NCBI RefSeq assembly: GCF_900454835.1
Contig: NZ_UGTM01000002.1
Span: 744,001-808,000, forward strand
Direction of reading: 5' to 3'
Origin: Prevotella denticola
GTDB lineage: Bacteria > Bacteroidota > Bacteroidia > Bacteroidales > Bacteroidaceae
Length of the DNA: 64,000 nucleotides
A program made the translations under genes and the position numbers. Shown piece by piece: positions 18,223-26,204 of this stretch (positions are counted from its first letter, which is position 1; the number at the start of each line of letters is the position of its first letter). The notes beneath the pieces were generated by a model that did not search any database, was not told where the DNA came from, and worked only from the letters and a program-made list of their open reading frames with translations.

Positions 18223-19495
18223 TGTGTAAGATTTCTTTTATGTTATGGTAATTCTTATCAAATTGAGCTATAAGGTCCTTATCGCTTTTTTTTGCATGAT
18301 TGATGATGTTCCTGTCTCCAGAAAGTCCTCCATAATATGGTCTTAAGGCCTTAATGACAGGGTGCTCAAGTAACTGGTAAAACAGCTTTTTGAGTTCTAT
18401 CCTTTCGTTCTTGTATTCCTTCATTTTGATATCTAATGAAAGAAGGACAGAGATAAATTCGCGACAAGTTTTATTTTTCTCTCTTTGAAGCAATTTACAT
18501 CCAGGAACTATCAAGTCCTGTACCCTGCTGATTGTCATTTCTTCAGCCAAAGTGTATGCCTGTTGTATCATTCCATACTTTCTTGCCCAATGAATTGCAG
18601 CCTCAACATTCTCATAGGTATCGTATGGCTTGAAGACGCTGATTTCAGTCTGAACTTTCACAATCAGTTTCTTATGTGCATTTGTAAGGTGTTTCGATTC
18701 TTTGACTGATTCCACGAGTGTCTGTAGTTCGTGGATTAGTTCTCCATGTTTAATATCGTCCATTTTACAGGTCGATATTGCTAAGTCGAAACCCATCATT
18801 TTTTTCTTAATACGATCCATTTCCTGCTTGTCCTTTCCTTTTCCCTTTACAATGCTTATCAGATTGGAAACAGCTGTCATCTTTCCATATAGATGAAGAT
18901 TATTGGCGGCAGAGGACAGCTCTTGCAGGCAAATGATGCTTGTCAAGTCAATGATGGGGGCAATCCTGTTCTCTATGGGAATTCTGCTTACCTCGTATGT
19001 CGGCCCCAGCTTTTCGAATGCACCGTAATAGACAGCTTTCAGATTTGTCCCCTTTAAGTAGTGAGCATAATTGAACAAGATGGCCGAGAACATAGGTATT
19101 GACCGGAAAGCATGTGTTACATCAAAAATGATATTGTCATCTTTCTCCAATTTGTCATAGACGCTGTTAAAGATAGACCAAATATCCTCTTCAGAAAACC
19201 CTTCCTTTATTTCTACCATTTCGGTTTGAACGGGTAAATTCATTCTCTTTAGTCGGCTCGAAAGTCCTTCCACTTCGGTGTCCTCCTGCCCATTGTCAAT
19301 CCAGTTCTTCTTTTTTGAGAGTGCGGTACAGAATATCAGTATTTTGTCTTTCTGTGTCCATTGTCCACACAGAATTTCGACTAGAGCTTCTTGGATAAAC
19401 CTCACTGGGCGAGCTGAAATGTCCCCCTGAAAGTCATAATAGGTTTCAAGATAATTGTTTGTTCCTAAAAAAGAAACGAATACATTTCGTGCCAT
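18203..19495 (-). CDS. csx2: CARF-HEPN ribonuclease, TIGR02221/Csx2 family
   Basis: A 430-residue ancillary effector of type III CRISPR. The CARF part starts with VFVSFLGTNNYLETYYDF, has the family segment FIQEALVEIL and the ligand-pocket loop IIFDVTHAFRSIPM (around 122-135), and is followed by a helical C-terminal HEPN domain whose catalytic motif is Arg395-x4-His400 (RNIINH). By family knowledge, cyclic oligoadenylate made by Cas10 binds CARF and switches on the HEPN RNase, giving non-specific RNA cleavage. It starts one base after the Card1-like gene stops, so both effectors are co-expressed. Confidence 0.9.
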   Translation of the reverse strand: MARNVFVSFLGTNNYLETYYDFQGDISARPVRFIQEALVEILCGQWTQKDKILIFCTALSKKKNWIDNGQEDTEVEGLSSRLKRMNLPVQTEMVEIKEGFSEEDIWSIFNSVYDKLEKDDNIIFDVTHAFRSIPMFSAILFNYAHYLKGTNLKAVYYGAFEKLGPTYEVSRIPIENRIAPIIDLTSIICLQELSSAANNLHLYGKMTAVSNLISIVKGKGKDKQEMDRIKKKMMGFDLAISTCKMDDIKHGELIHELQTLVESVKESKHLTNAHKKLIVKVQTEISVFKPYDTYENVEAAIHWARKYGMIQQAYTLAEEMTISRVQDLIVPGCKLLQREKNKTCREFISVLLSLDIKMKEYKNERIELKKLFYQLLEHPVIKALRPYYGGLSGDRNIINHAKKSDKDLIAQFDKNYHNIKEILHNVPQPL

Positions 19496-19496
19496 A

Positions 19497-20495
19497 CTAT
19501 AAATCTATTTTCTTTTTTAAAAGTTCTTTACCATCTATGATATTACATATACCAAGTATACGCATTCGTTTATTGATATTTTTGCACGAGGAGTCAGATA
19601 GTTTTTCCATTTTGTGAAGCGTGAAAATATAAGGACGTACGCTGAGGCCAAAGTCTTTGCTTATAGCCGCAAGTTTATAAAGATAATCTTCGATGGTATG
19701 TTGTGGCTCTTTTCCATATCCTATCATACTGACCTTGCACTCGATGATGTACAGCGTGTTTTCAAACATAAAGGCAACATCTACTTCGTTGTCATTCTGT
19801 TCAGAGGCATTACGAAATATCTTTAGGGACATTGCGATATCCTGATTTCGCAAACATAGTTCTTGTTTGATGCGCAGGTAAGTATATTCTTCAAACCAAG
19901 TACCTGAGTAATAACGTTTGTCTATAGCTGTAACGGCTTGGTGTGAGTGGACAATCTCACTTGAGAGATAGAAATTACACTTTTTCTGTTTCTCGAACAG
20001 CCTGAAAGTAGTTTCTCTATCTTTCAGCAAAGTATTATTACATTCGAACTGAAGTCCGTATAATGTAAAATACTCTTTGAGCGAAATACGGTACTGTAAA
20101 GAATGAATCTGGGCATTACGGATATCTCCGTAGGTGTTTTTGCCAATTGGAACATAGTAGAAGGAAGTGTCGAATTTACAAAAGAACTCATAAACCATTA
20201 ATGCCATAATCTTTGTCCCCCCGGTAAGGTTGACTATGTAATGGGCTTCCCGTGGAAAGCTAGTCTGTGCAAGAATCCGCAGTCCTTTTTGGTACAAGTC
20301 ACTTTCTACTATAACTTTTACCACGCTGTTTTCTTTCATACCCAGGGCATCTTCAAGGTGAGCTGCAATCCTCTTTTCTTCTGTGTATGGTGTTCCGATA
20401 AATAGTAAATCATTGAACTGTCCCTGCATCTCTTTTATGAAGAGGTAGTTGGGGACAAGATGGTCGCTTAGTATAGAAACAAGTATTTTCTTCAT
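19497..20495 (-). CDS. card1: CARF-PD-(D/E)XK nuclease, Card1/Can2 type (DUF1887)
   Basis: A 332-residue effector with N-terminal CARF domain (MKKILVSILSDHLVPN; loop NLTGGTKIMAL at about 89-99) and a C-terminal restriction-type nuclease: Glu202, Glu237/Asp239 in NDNEVDVAF and Glu252-Cys-Lys254 in YIIECKVS form the PD-(D/E)XK set. Related Card1/Can2 enzymes are switched on by cyclic tetra-adenylate and cut single-stranded or supercoiled DNA and RNA. With the adjacent Csx2-like RNase this gives the locus two outputs from one signal. A 212-base gap separates it from the effector-complex operon. Confidence 0.88.
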   Translation of the reverse strand: MKKILVSILSDHLVPNYLFIKEMQGQFNDLLFIGTPYTEEKRIAAHLEDALGMKENSVVKVIVESDLYQKGLRILAQTSFPREAHYIVNLTGGTKIMALMVYEFFCKFDTSFYYVPIGKNTYGDIRNAQIHSLQYRISLKEYFTLYGLQFECNNTLLKDRETTFRLFEKQKKCNFYLSSEIVHSHQAVTAIDKRYYSGTWFEEYTYLRIKQELCLRNQDIAMSLKIFRNASEQNDNEVDVAFMFENTLYIIECKVSMIGYGKEPQHTIEDYLYKLAAISKDFGLSVRPYIFTLHKMEKLSDSSCKNINKRMRILGICNIIDGKELLKKKIDL

Positions 20496-20676
20496 ACCAT
20501 TTTATTATAAGATTTTGATTCCGGTAAGTAGGAGAGAATCCTAATAGTGTAACCAGGCATCATTTTCATTCTCAGTGGTGTTTACTCACAGAGTGATTAA
20601 CAATCGCTTCCACTTTTATTGATTATATCTTTTTTGAATGATGGCATCTTGACAGAAGGACACACCTTACCAGAGG

Positions 20677-20701
20677 TTTTCATACATATTATGTATGAAA
20701 A
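20677..20701 (-). terminator. Perfect hairpin after the TIGR03986-like gene
   Basis: An 11-bp inverted repeat (TTTTCATACAT, 3-base loop, complement) begins 6 bases beyond the stop of the RAMP gene on the minus strand. It lacks a clear U tract, so it may be a processing or attenuation point between the effector-complex genes and the CARF genes. The rest of 20496-20707 holds no gene. Confidence 0.45.
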
Positions 20702-20707
20702 TTTAAT

Positions 20708-22405
20708 CTATTTTATGGGACTAAAATCATTGATAGACATTTTTAGTTTCTTGATGATCTCGAATTCACTTTTCTTTTTCCCAGCCGAAGGATTATAGTT
20801 GTCCAGTCGTGGATAGCGGATTGAATAATCTGTATAGTTATCAGAAGCTATCTGTATGAGGTTTCTCACATAACTCCGGTACTCACCAATGCTGATATGG
20901 GTATTATCACAGACTTTTCTGTAAAAAAGCTCCATCAGTGTATCTGTTTCTAAGGCATAAGAATCACTGTTGTTGGGCTTAAGGTCTAACTTCAAATCTG
21001 TCATTCTCATTTTTCCATAACCGAATGGTTTAGCATATCCTAAAGTATGATGGCATTCCTTATGGTTACAGAATGTAAGTGCTGCCAATAATGCTCCAAC
21101 TTCATAGGGATGCAGATTATGTATATGTATTTCTGTTGTGAAACTTGCCCCAGCCTTCAACGCTACAAATGAAGATTCGCTTCCTTTCCCCAGTTTTGTT
21201 CCTTTCTGAACATGGTTGTGTACTAAATAACGCTTCCATCCTGATATGATTGGATTGTCAGAAGCAAAGGTGGTCAGCTTTTCTCTATTTTGCTGCAAAT
21301 AGAAAGGATAATACGTTGGTTTTGGGGAGCCTAGAATGAACGTATGTTCACCTTCCTGTTCTGCATTCTCAATGAATGCATTAGAGAATCTTACCCTTCC
21401 TTTGAGACATATCTCTTTCTGATTTTTGACATGCGGATTTACATAGCCGAAGAGAGCCTGCGACATATCAAAAGTGTCTCCTTTATAGCTTTCGGGAAGG
21501 CAATCATGTATCTTTTTCTGATATGGCATTCTATACAGAAATGAGAATCCAAAATCTTTTACATAGATTCCCGCTTCATCTTTCTCCGACCTGTAAAAAC
21601 AGGGGGCAAGTCCTCTGTATCCAACAGCTTTCAATTCATCCATACTGGAGAAATTGTGTATTTTCTTTTTCCAGAATATCCAAGACTTGTTTTTATTTTC
21701 TTTCTCATGAATAAAGAGGAAATCTTTGAGTTCTTTATCCCTTAGCGGTATGAGATTTCCCTGATTAATAGAAGCTGGAAGAGCAAAGTCGTATTCATGG
21801 TGCTTGTTGCTCATAAAGCCAGAGAAAAACCAATAGTGAAAAAGATTGTCTTTCGTCTGGAAGACATAACCGTTCGGTAACATCCTGTACTTCTCACCTA
21901 CAGTTTTACCTTTTCTAACATCTACTCCCTCCTCGATCTTTATATCCTCATACGAAACTTTCCAGTTGTAACAAGGGATAATATAATATTTCCCATTTAA
22001 GAGTATGAGAAAGCCACTTTTGGGGTGGACTTCTTTAAGCTCATAGTCTTTGCTTATAAGGTCTCTCATACTGAACCGTGAATTTTCCGTGAAATTTCTT
22101 ATGTTGGATAACGTTATTATGTCAAACACCGAGTGCACCATACCCTTGATGGATGTGGATGGTACAAAATACCGACCTTTAATATTGCAACTTCTTTTGT
22201 CTTCTGACCTGACGCAAAAAGGACTTTCTGCTTTGAAAGTCACAAATATATTGCCCGATAGTCCATCACTAAAAGGTACATCGTTGGCAAACAGAAATTG
22301 GAGTTTCTCTTCTTCTCCATACTTGAAAACATGGTTACTTAGTGGAACGAAACTATATGGATTATAGAATTGTTCTTGTAAAGTTGGTTGTTTGGTTTTA
22401 TACAT
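20708..22405 (-). CDS. TIGR03986-like type III RAMP protein
   Basis: A 565-residue protein starting near NPYSFVPLSNHVF, with RAMP (Cas7-like) features: FVPSTSIKGMVHSVFDIIT (around 82-100), a central insert rich in aromatic residues, and late in the chain TLGYAKPFGYGKMRM, the glycine-rich loop of Cas7/Cas5 folds. I associate this architecture with the TIGR03986 family of type III CRISPR loci. It is probably a structural subunit of the complex, but its exact place is not established. It starts 3 bases after the 136-residue gene. Confidence 0.82.
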   Translation of the reverse strand: MYKTKQPTLQEQFYNPYSFVPLSNHVFKYGEEEKLQFLFANDVPFSDGLSGNIFVTFKAESPFCVRSEDKRSCNIKGRYFVPSTSIKGMVHSVFDIITLSNIRNFTENSRFSMRDLISKDYELKEVHPKSGFLILLNGKYYIIPCYNWKVSYEDIKIEEGVDVRKGKTVGEKYRMLPNGYVFQTKDNLFHYWFFSGFMSNKHHEYDFALPASINQGNLIPLRDKELKDFLFIHEKENKNKSWIFWKKKIHNFSSMDELKAVGYRGLAPCFYRSEKDEAGIYVKDFGFSFLYRMPYQKKIHDCLPESYKGDTFDMSQALFGYVNPHVKNQKEICLKGRVRFSNAFIENAEQEGEHTFILGSPKPTYYPFYLQQNREKLTTFASDNPIISGWKRYLVHNHVQKGTKLGKGSESSFVALKAGASFTTEIHIHNLHPYEVGALLAALTFCNHKECHHTLGYAKPFGYGKMRMTDLKLDLKPNNSDSYALETDTLMELFYRKVCDNTHISIGEYRSYVRNLIQIASDNYTDYSIRYPRLDNYNPSAGKKKSEFEIIKKLKMSINDFSPIK

Positions 22406-22408
22406 AAT

Positions 22409-22819
22409 CTATTCCTCCTTTTTCTTGAATCCGACAAACAGTTCTTTCTCTATTTCCAGTACATTCATGCTGTGGCAGGCGGGGTCGGGAGTCTCCGTCC
22501 AGTAACGGAGGAACTCAGCCCACAGGGCATCCGAATGGTCCATGCGCTGGGTGAGATAGCACAGGCGGTCCGTGTCCTTGCTGTTGAAGTCGGATGGCTT
22601 CACCTTGTCTATATAAATACGGTATCGTCCATCAACATACTTTATGCTGATGGAAATGCCCTTCTCATGGTTGAACAGATAGCCTTCTGTCACAAACGGA
22701 TTATGGCCGTCAAACAGTCCTCTGTCAATCAGAGCCTCGGGACAATACACACATGGATGGTTCTTATTGCTCATCCACAGATAGCCTTCGTAAGGAAGGT
22801 CAAAGTTTATATTCATCAT
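22409..22819 (-). CDS. TIGR04423-like type III CRISPR protein
   Basis: A 136-residue protein with an N-terminal YEGYLWMSNKNHPCVY segment, typical of what I know as the TIGR04423 type III-associated family, followed by a strand-rich middle (ISISIKYVDGRYRIYIDK) and a helical end. Function unknown. It overlaps the fused cas7 gene by 20 bases and is followed by the TIGR03986-like gene after 3 bases; this tight packing suggests a subunit or assembly factor. A second ATG is one codon in. Confidence 0.75.
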   Translation of the reverse strand: MMNINFDLPYEGYLWMSNKNHPCVYCPEALIDRGLFDGHNPFVTEGYLFNHEKGISISIKYVDGRYRIYIDKVKPSDFNSKDTDRLCYLTQRMDHSDALWAEFLRYWTETPDPACHSMNVLEIEKELFVGFKKKEE

Positions 22820-24185
22820 AGATCGTTTCTCCGTTTTTATTTAGTTTCCCTTTGAATGTTCCGTTGCCGCGGTTCACGCCTCCCCCCAGCGGCAGATAGC
22901 CTTTGCAGAGGTCGATCAGCGCTGCTTCAAAGGCTTTGACGATTTTTCCGTCTTTTTCATCTACAGCCGTTTTTCGGAGCATCAATTCAAGGTTGAAAGT
23001 CTTTCCGGGTGCATAGAGTACTTCCTCTGAGAAGAGTGCTCCGTCGACCGCTCCACCTGTAAAACGGTCTATCTTGACATGATTGAGCACTTTCTTTTCA
23101 AGGGGTGCTTTCTGCTTCTCGATGACATCTGAGAAAAGAATGTTCCCTCGCTGCTTGTTCTTTCCTTTGCGGTCGCCTTCAGAACCGAATAAAGTCTTTA
23201 CGGCTTTATTTTCTTTGCCGGTACCCTGTTCAAGTTCTTCTGCGGTTTTTTTATCTGCAAATACTCCTTCCAGCCGGTTGTAATGATAGGCCGTGCGATG
23301 TGCCAGTGCGCCTTTGACGGAGGAGGCTGGGATGAGTATCACTCGTTCCAGCTCCTCAACAGTTGCTTCTCCCCTGTCCCATGTGACGACCGGTTCCCGC
23401 ACAAAGGTCATGTCCGACCGGTCGTCGCCGAAACCAGAGCCGAAAAACATGAAGTCGACAGGCCTTAGTTCCAGTGTGTATAAGATGCAGTCAGACTCTT
23501 TTGTCGCAGATGGTGTGTACGGCCTGTACCCTTCCCATTCCTTTGCCAGTGACGAGGACTTCCCAAGGTAGAGCTCTAGCTCGTTCGGTACACAGAGATC
23601 CAAGTCCCTCCGAAGGATGCCGACAACTTCTATCTTTCCGAATCCGCTCCGGCTTCCACTGCCGATACGGAATCCATCCGATTGGATGATGGAAAGTATC
23701 GTGTCCATTATGCCGGGCTTGTCTTTTTCTGCCATCAGTTCTATCTCGAAACAGAAACGTACGCCTTTCGGTACGATTTCTTCATCGAACTTACCGTTTT
23801 TCACAGCCGTCCCCTGCTGGTTGATGCGTACATGCTGGCGGATGGGCAGCTCACGGCACAACTGTGTGATTTTGTCTTTTACGAGGTTCAGTCCGTCAAT
23901 AGGATTCCCGTTGGCCGACAATATCTTGCCTTCAGAAAGAATGATTCGCGACCCCTCTCCATCCTTCTTCGTCTGAAATCCCATCCAATACTCCTGTAGT
24001 TCCTCTGGGAGTGAATGTCGGATAAGTCCTGCCAAGGTCGTTGCAGGGATGTAAGGCAGTTCGTTTATATCTTTTGAAACGACAGAGTCGGTCTTGATGT
24101 CCTTGTTCCCGCTTCCGATTGCAAGCGGCGTTTCTGTTTCCAGGATGATTCTTGCCAGTTGCCTGTATCTATATGTATTTTTCAT
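22800..24185 (-). CDS. cas7: Fused Cas7-Cas7 (two Csm3-like RAMP domains)
   Basis: A 461-residue protein made of two Cas7 folds. Domain 1 (about 1-215) has ETPLAIGSGNKDIKTDSVVS, YIPATTLAGLIRHSL and the glycine loop RIGSGSRSGFGKIEV; domain 2 (about 225-461) repeats the pattern with FMFFGSGFGDDRSDM, LIPASSVKGALAHR and LPLGGGVNRGNGTFKG. Each has an Asp in the loop that cuts target RNA in Csm3 (Asp residues in KDIKTDS and GDDRSD), so both may be catalytic. Fused Cas7 units are known in type III-D variants and type III-E. It is 14 bases downstream of csx10. Confidence 0.85.
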   Translation of the reverse strand: MKNTYRYRQLARIILETETPLAIGSGNKDIKTDSVVSKDINELPYIPATTLAGLIRHSLPEELQEYWMGFQTKKDGEGSRIILSEGKILSANGNPIDGLNLVKDKITQLCRELPIRQHVRINQQGTAVKNGKFDEEIVPKGVRFCFEIELMAEKDKPGIMDTILSIIQSDGFRIGSGSRSGFGKIEVVGILRRDLDLCVPNELELYLGKSSSLAKEWEGYRPYTPSATKESDCILYTLELRPVDFMFFGSGFGDDRSDMTFVREPVVTWDRGEATVEELERVILIPASSVKGALAHRTAYHYNRLEGVFADKKTAEELEQGTGKENKAVKTLFGSEGDRKGKNKQRGNILFSDVIEKQKAPLEKKVLNHVKIDRFTGGAVDGALFSEEVLYAPGKTFNLELMLRKTAVDEKDGKIVKAFEAALIDLCKGYLPLGGGVNRGNGTFKGKLNKNGETIYDEYKL

Positions 24186-24199
24186 TTTAGTTCACTGTT

Positions 24200-25648
24200 T
24201 TATGGTTTACAAATCTTCGCCATTTCTGATGCCAGGTTGATGACAGCCTCCTGCAGATATCCCTTGAAATCCTCATTCTCCAAGAATTCCCAGAGCCTTT
24301 CCTTTCGTCCACGTTGATTCCATTTTTCTGCTGCCATTCCGTGGTTGATATAGCCTTTTCCCTCCTCGTCTTGTTTCCTGCTGCCGATGATTTCTTTCAG
24401 CTTCTCTTCATCTTCGTAGACCATGGCAAGACTGCGGATGCTTCCCCATTGCGAGGCGAACACATCTTGCTTGAACAGTTCCTTGTTTGTTTCAACAAAT
24501 TTGTTTACCTCCGTGATGATAATATTCTGTTTTTCAGCATCTTCCTTTCTCTTTCGCAGGAATCGTACCAGGCTGCTGTCTACTCCTTTTCCTCTCTTCT
24601 CGCAGGCAGGCTTCTCCTGCTTGACAAACTGGAAGATAGAGTGCCCCTCCTTGTCGCCCTGTAGGAAAACCGGGTTGTAGACAACCTGTCCGAACCCTTC
24701 AGTCAGATAGCAGCCTACGGTGCCTGTTGCAGGCGGCATACAGTCTGTCTCTACAAGAAAGACACTTCCTTTCTCTATTCCGCAGCGGTCAGCATCGAAC
24801 GCCTGCCGCTTGTAGTTCCACGGCGCATACTGGAAGGTGCGAATCTGAGACCGTCCCCAGTCAATCTCTCCATGCTCTATCCCGAGGTCGGCAGGCTGTG
24901 GCCGGAACGTGCTGTTCCCATACCCGTCGAAAAAGACAAGGCGGCTGTCTGCATACACGGCGACGTACTGCCGGCTGCCAATGTACAAGGGAGTCTGCAG
25001 TGTGGCAGCTTCTTCAAAATCACACTCTGCTATTTCCACGCATCCATACTGTGCAGAACGTGAGCGTCCCACATGATGAAGTCCGCAGATGGCTTTGACA
25101 ATGGCGTCTTTATACGCCTTTGCCTCCTCGTCAATCTCAATGGAGAACAGCAGGACGAGTCCTCTGCAAAGAGCTTCGTAGCCGAATATCTGGTTGTCCA
25201 TCGGCCTCCGTGTGTCGCTGTCGTATGCCGACTTGACGGCAAAGTCCTTGTCGACGGTAATCTGCGTGGCAATATGATCCGGACCGAAAGCGCAGAAGCC
25301 CTCCCGGCATTGCCTCAGCTGCATTCCCCGGGCGGCATCGTCCTCTACGAGATGGCGGACATAGCAGCCGTCTTCCATTCCTTTCAGTTTCGGATAGAAG
25401 AATGCGGCGGGTATGCGCAGTCCCCTTGTGCCGTTGGCTGAAGGGTGGGCATCGCCGAAGCGGACGTGTCCGCTGTGGAAGATGAGCCATGCAGCCTCGT
25501 CCGTCTCCTCATATAATTGTGCTGCAACAATCCCCAAAAAGTTGTTCCCCGGAATGAAGTCCAGGCTTCTTCTTTTCCCTTTTGTTGCCGACGAGTCGTT
25601 CAGAACAATGTCTGAAAGCAGCTCGCATCCGAATTGTATCTTTTCCAT
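24200..25648 (-). CDS. csx10: Csx10-like Cas5-group RAMP, with helical C-terminal extension
   Basis: A 482-residue protein. The beginning (GCELLSDIVLNDSSATKG, then SLDFIPGNNFLGIVAAQLY) matches the Csx10 pattern of type III-D, the Cas5 equivalent that holds the crRNA 5' handle. The glycine loop GRSRSAQYGCVEI (around 194-206) and EGFGQVVYNP (around 318-327) are RAMP features. Residues from about 345 to the end are helical and charged, with SQWGSIRSLAMV near 413-424. No separate small subunit (Cas11) gene is present, so this tail might replace it; that is a guess. The gene starts 4 bases after cas7. Confidence 0.78.
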   Translation of the reverse strand: MEKIQFGCELLSDIVLNDSSATKGKRRSLDFIPGNNFLGIVAAQLYEETDEAAWLIFHSGHVRFGDAHPSANGTRGLRIPAAFFYPKLKGMEDGCYVRHLVEDDAARGMQLRQCREGFCAFGPDHIATQITVDKDFAVKSAYDSDTRRPMDNQIFGYEALCRGLVLLFSIEIDEEAKAYKDAIVKAICGLHHVGRSRSAQYGCVEIAECDFEEAATLQTPLYIGSRQYVAVYADSRLVFFDGYGNSTFRPQPADLGIEHGEIDWGRSQIRTFQYAPWNYKRQAFDADRCGIEKGSVFLVETDCMPPATGTVGCYLTEGFGQVVYNPVFLQGDKEGHSIFQFVKQEKPACEKRGKGVDSSLVRFLRKRKEDAEKQNIIITEVNKFVETNKELFKQDVFASQWGSIRSLAMVYEDEEKLKEIIGSRKQDEEGKGYINHGMAAEKWNQRGRKERLWEFLENEDFKGYLQEAVINLASEMAKICKP

Positions 25649-25652
25649 AGTC

Positions 25653-26204
25653 TTAATCTTCTTTTGTTATCTCACAACGTCCGTAGCCGCGGTTGCGTCC
25701 CAGCCCCATCCGCTTGATCCATCTGAAGGCATGGGTCAGTACCTCCACATCTCGCTCGTCGACATTCATCACCGTGCCGTAGACACAGCAGGGTAGCGTA
25801 GTCTCCACCTTCCGGAGCGAATGGTCTTTTGCAATACCGTCCGCCCCGATGGCTGTCGATGCCACCGACCGGTAGAGATGTGGCGTGAGCTGCTGGCTGA
25901 TGATGGCATCCCGTTCTCCTTTGTCGAGTGTCGCATTGGTGAACGACACATCACTTCTGCACCCGAAGCTGTCCGAATCGCCTCCCTGTCCGAAAAGCCG
26001 GTGAATACTCTCCTCTGGAACATCCATGAACTGGGTGAGCATGGCAGCTGCCTCACGGAGCAGTCCCTTTACGGTGCGTCCTGGCACATAGGGCAGACCG
26101 TCTCGGTCCTTGATGACCAGTTCGTCGGTATCGGCACCTGCGGCAAGTCCCGATCCACAGTGCCAGCTGGAAAAAAATGTTATCTTGTATCTTACGTCTG
26201 TCAT
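25653..26204 (-). CDS. cas7: Single-domain Cas7 (Csm3-like)
   Basis: A 183-residue RAMP protein: FFSSWHCGSGLAAGADTDEL, then YVPGRTVKGLLREAAAM, SDVSFTNATL, and the glycine-rich end MGLGRNRGYGRCEI. The Asp residues in AGADTDEL are where the RNA-cutting Asp of Csm3 lies. It would form part of the backbone on crRNA, perhaps as several copies. Its start overlaps the cas10 stop by 4 bases (ATGA), a sign of coupled translation. Confidence 0.88.
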   Translation of the reverse strand: MTDVRYKITFFSSWHCGSGLAAGADTDELVIKDRDGLPYVPGRTVKGLLREAAAMLTQFMDVPEESIHRLFGQGGDSDSFGCRSDVSFTNATLDKGERDAIISQQLTPHLYRSVASTAIGADGIAKDHSLRKVETTLPCCVYGTVMNVDERDVEVLTHAFRWIKRMGLGRNRGYGRCEITKED

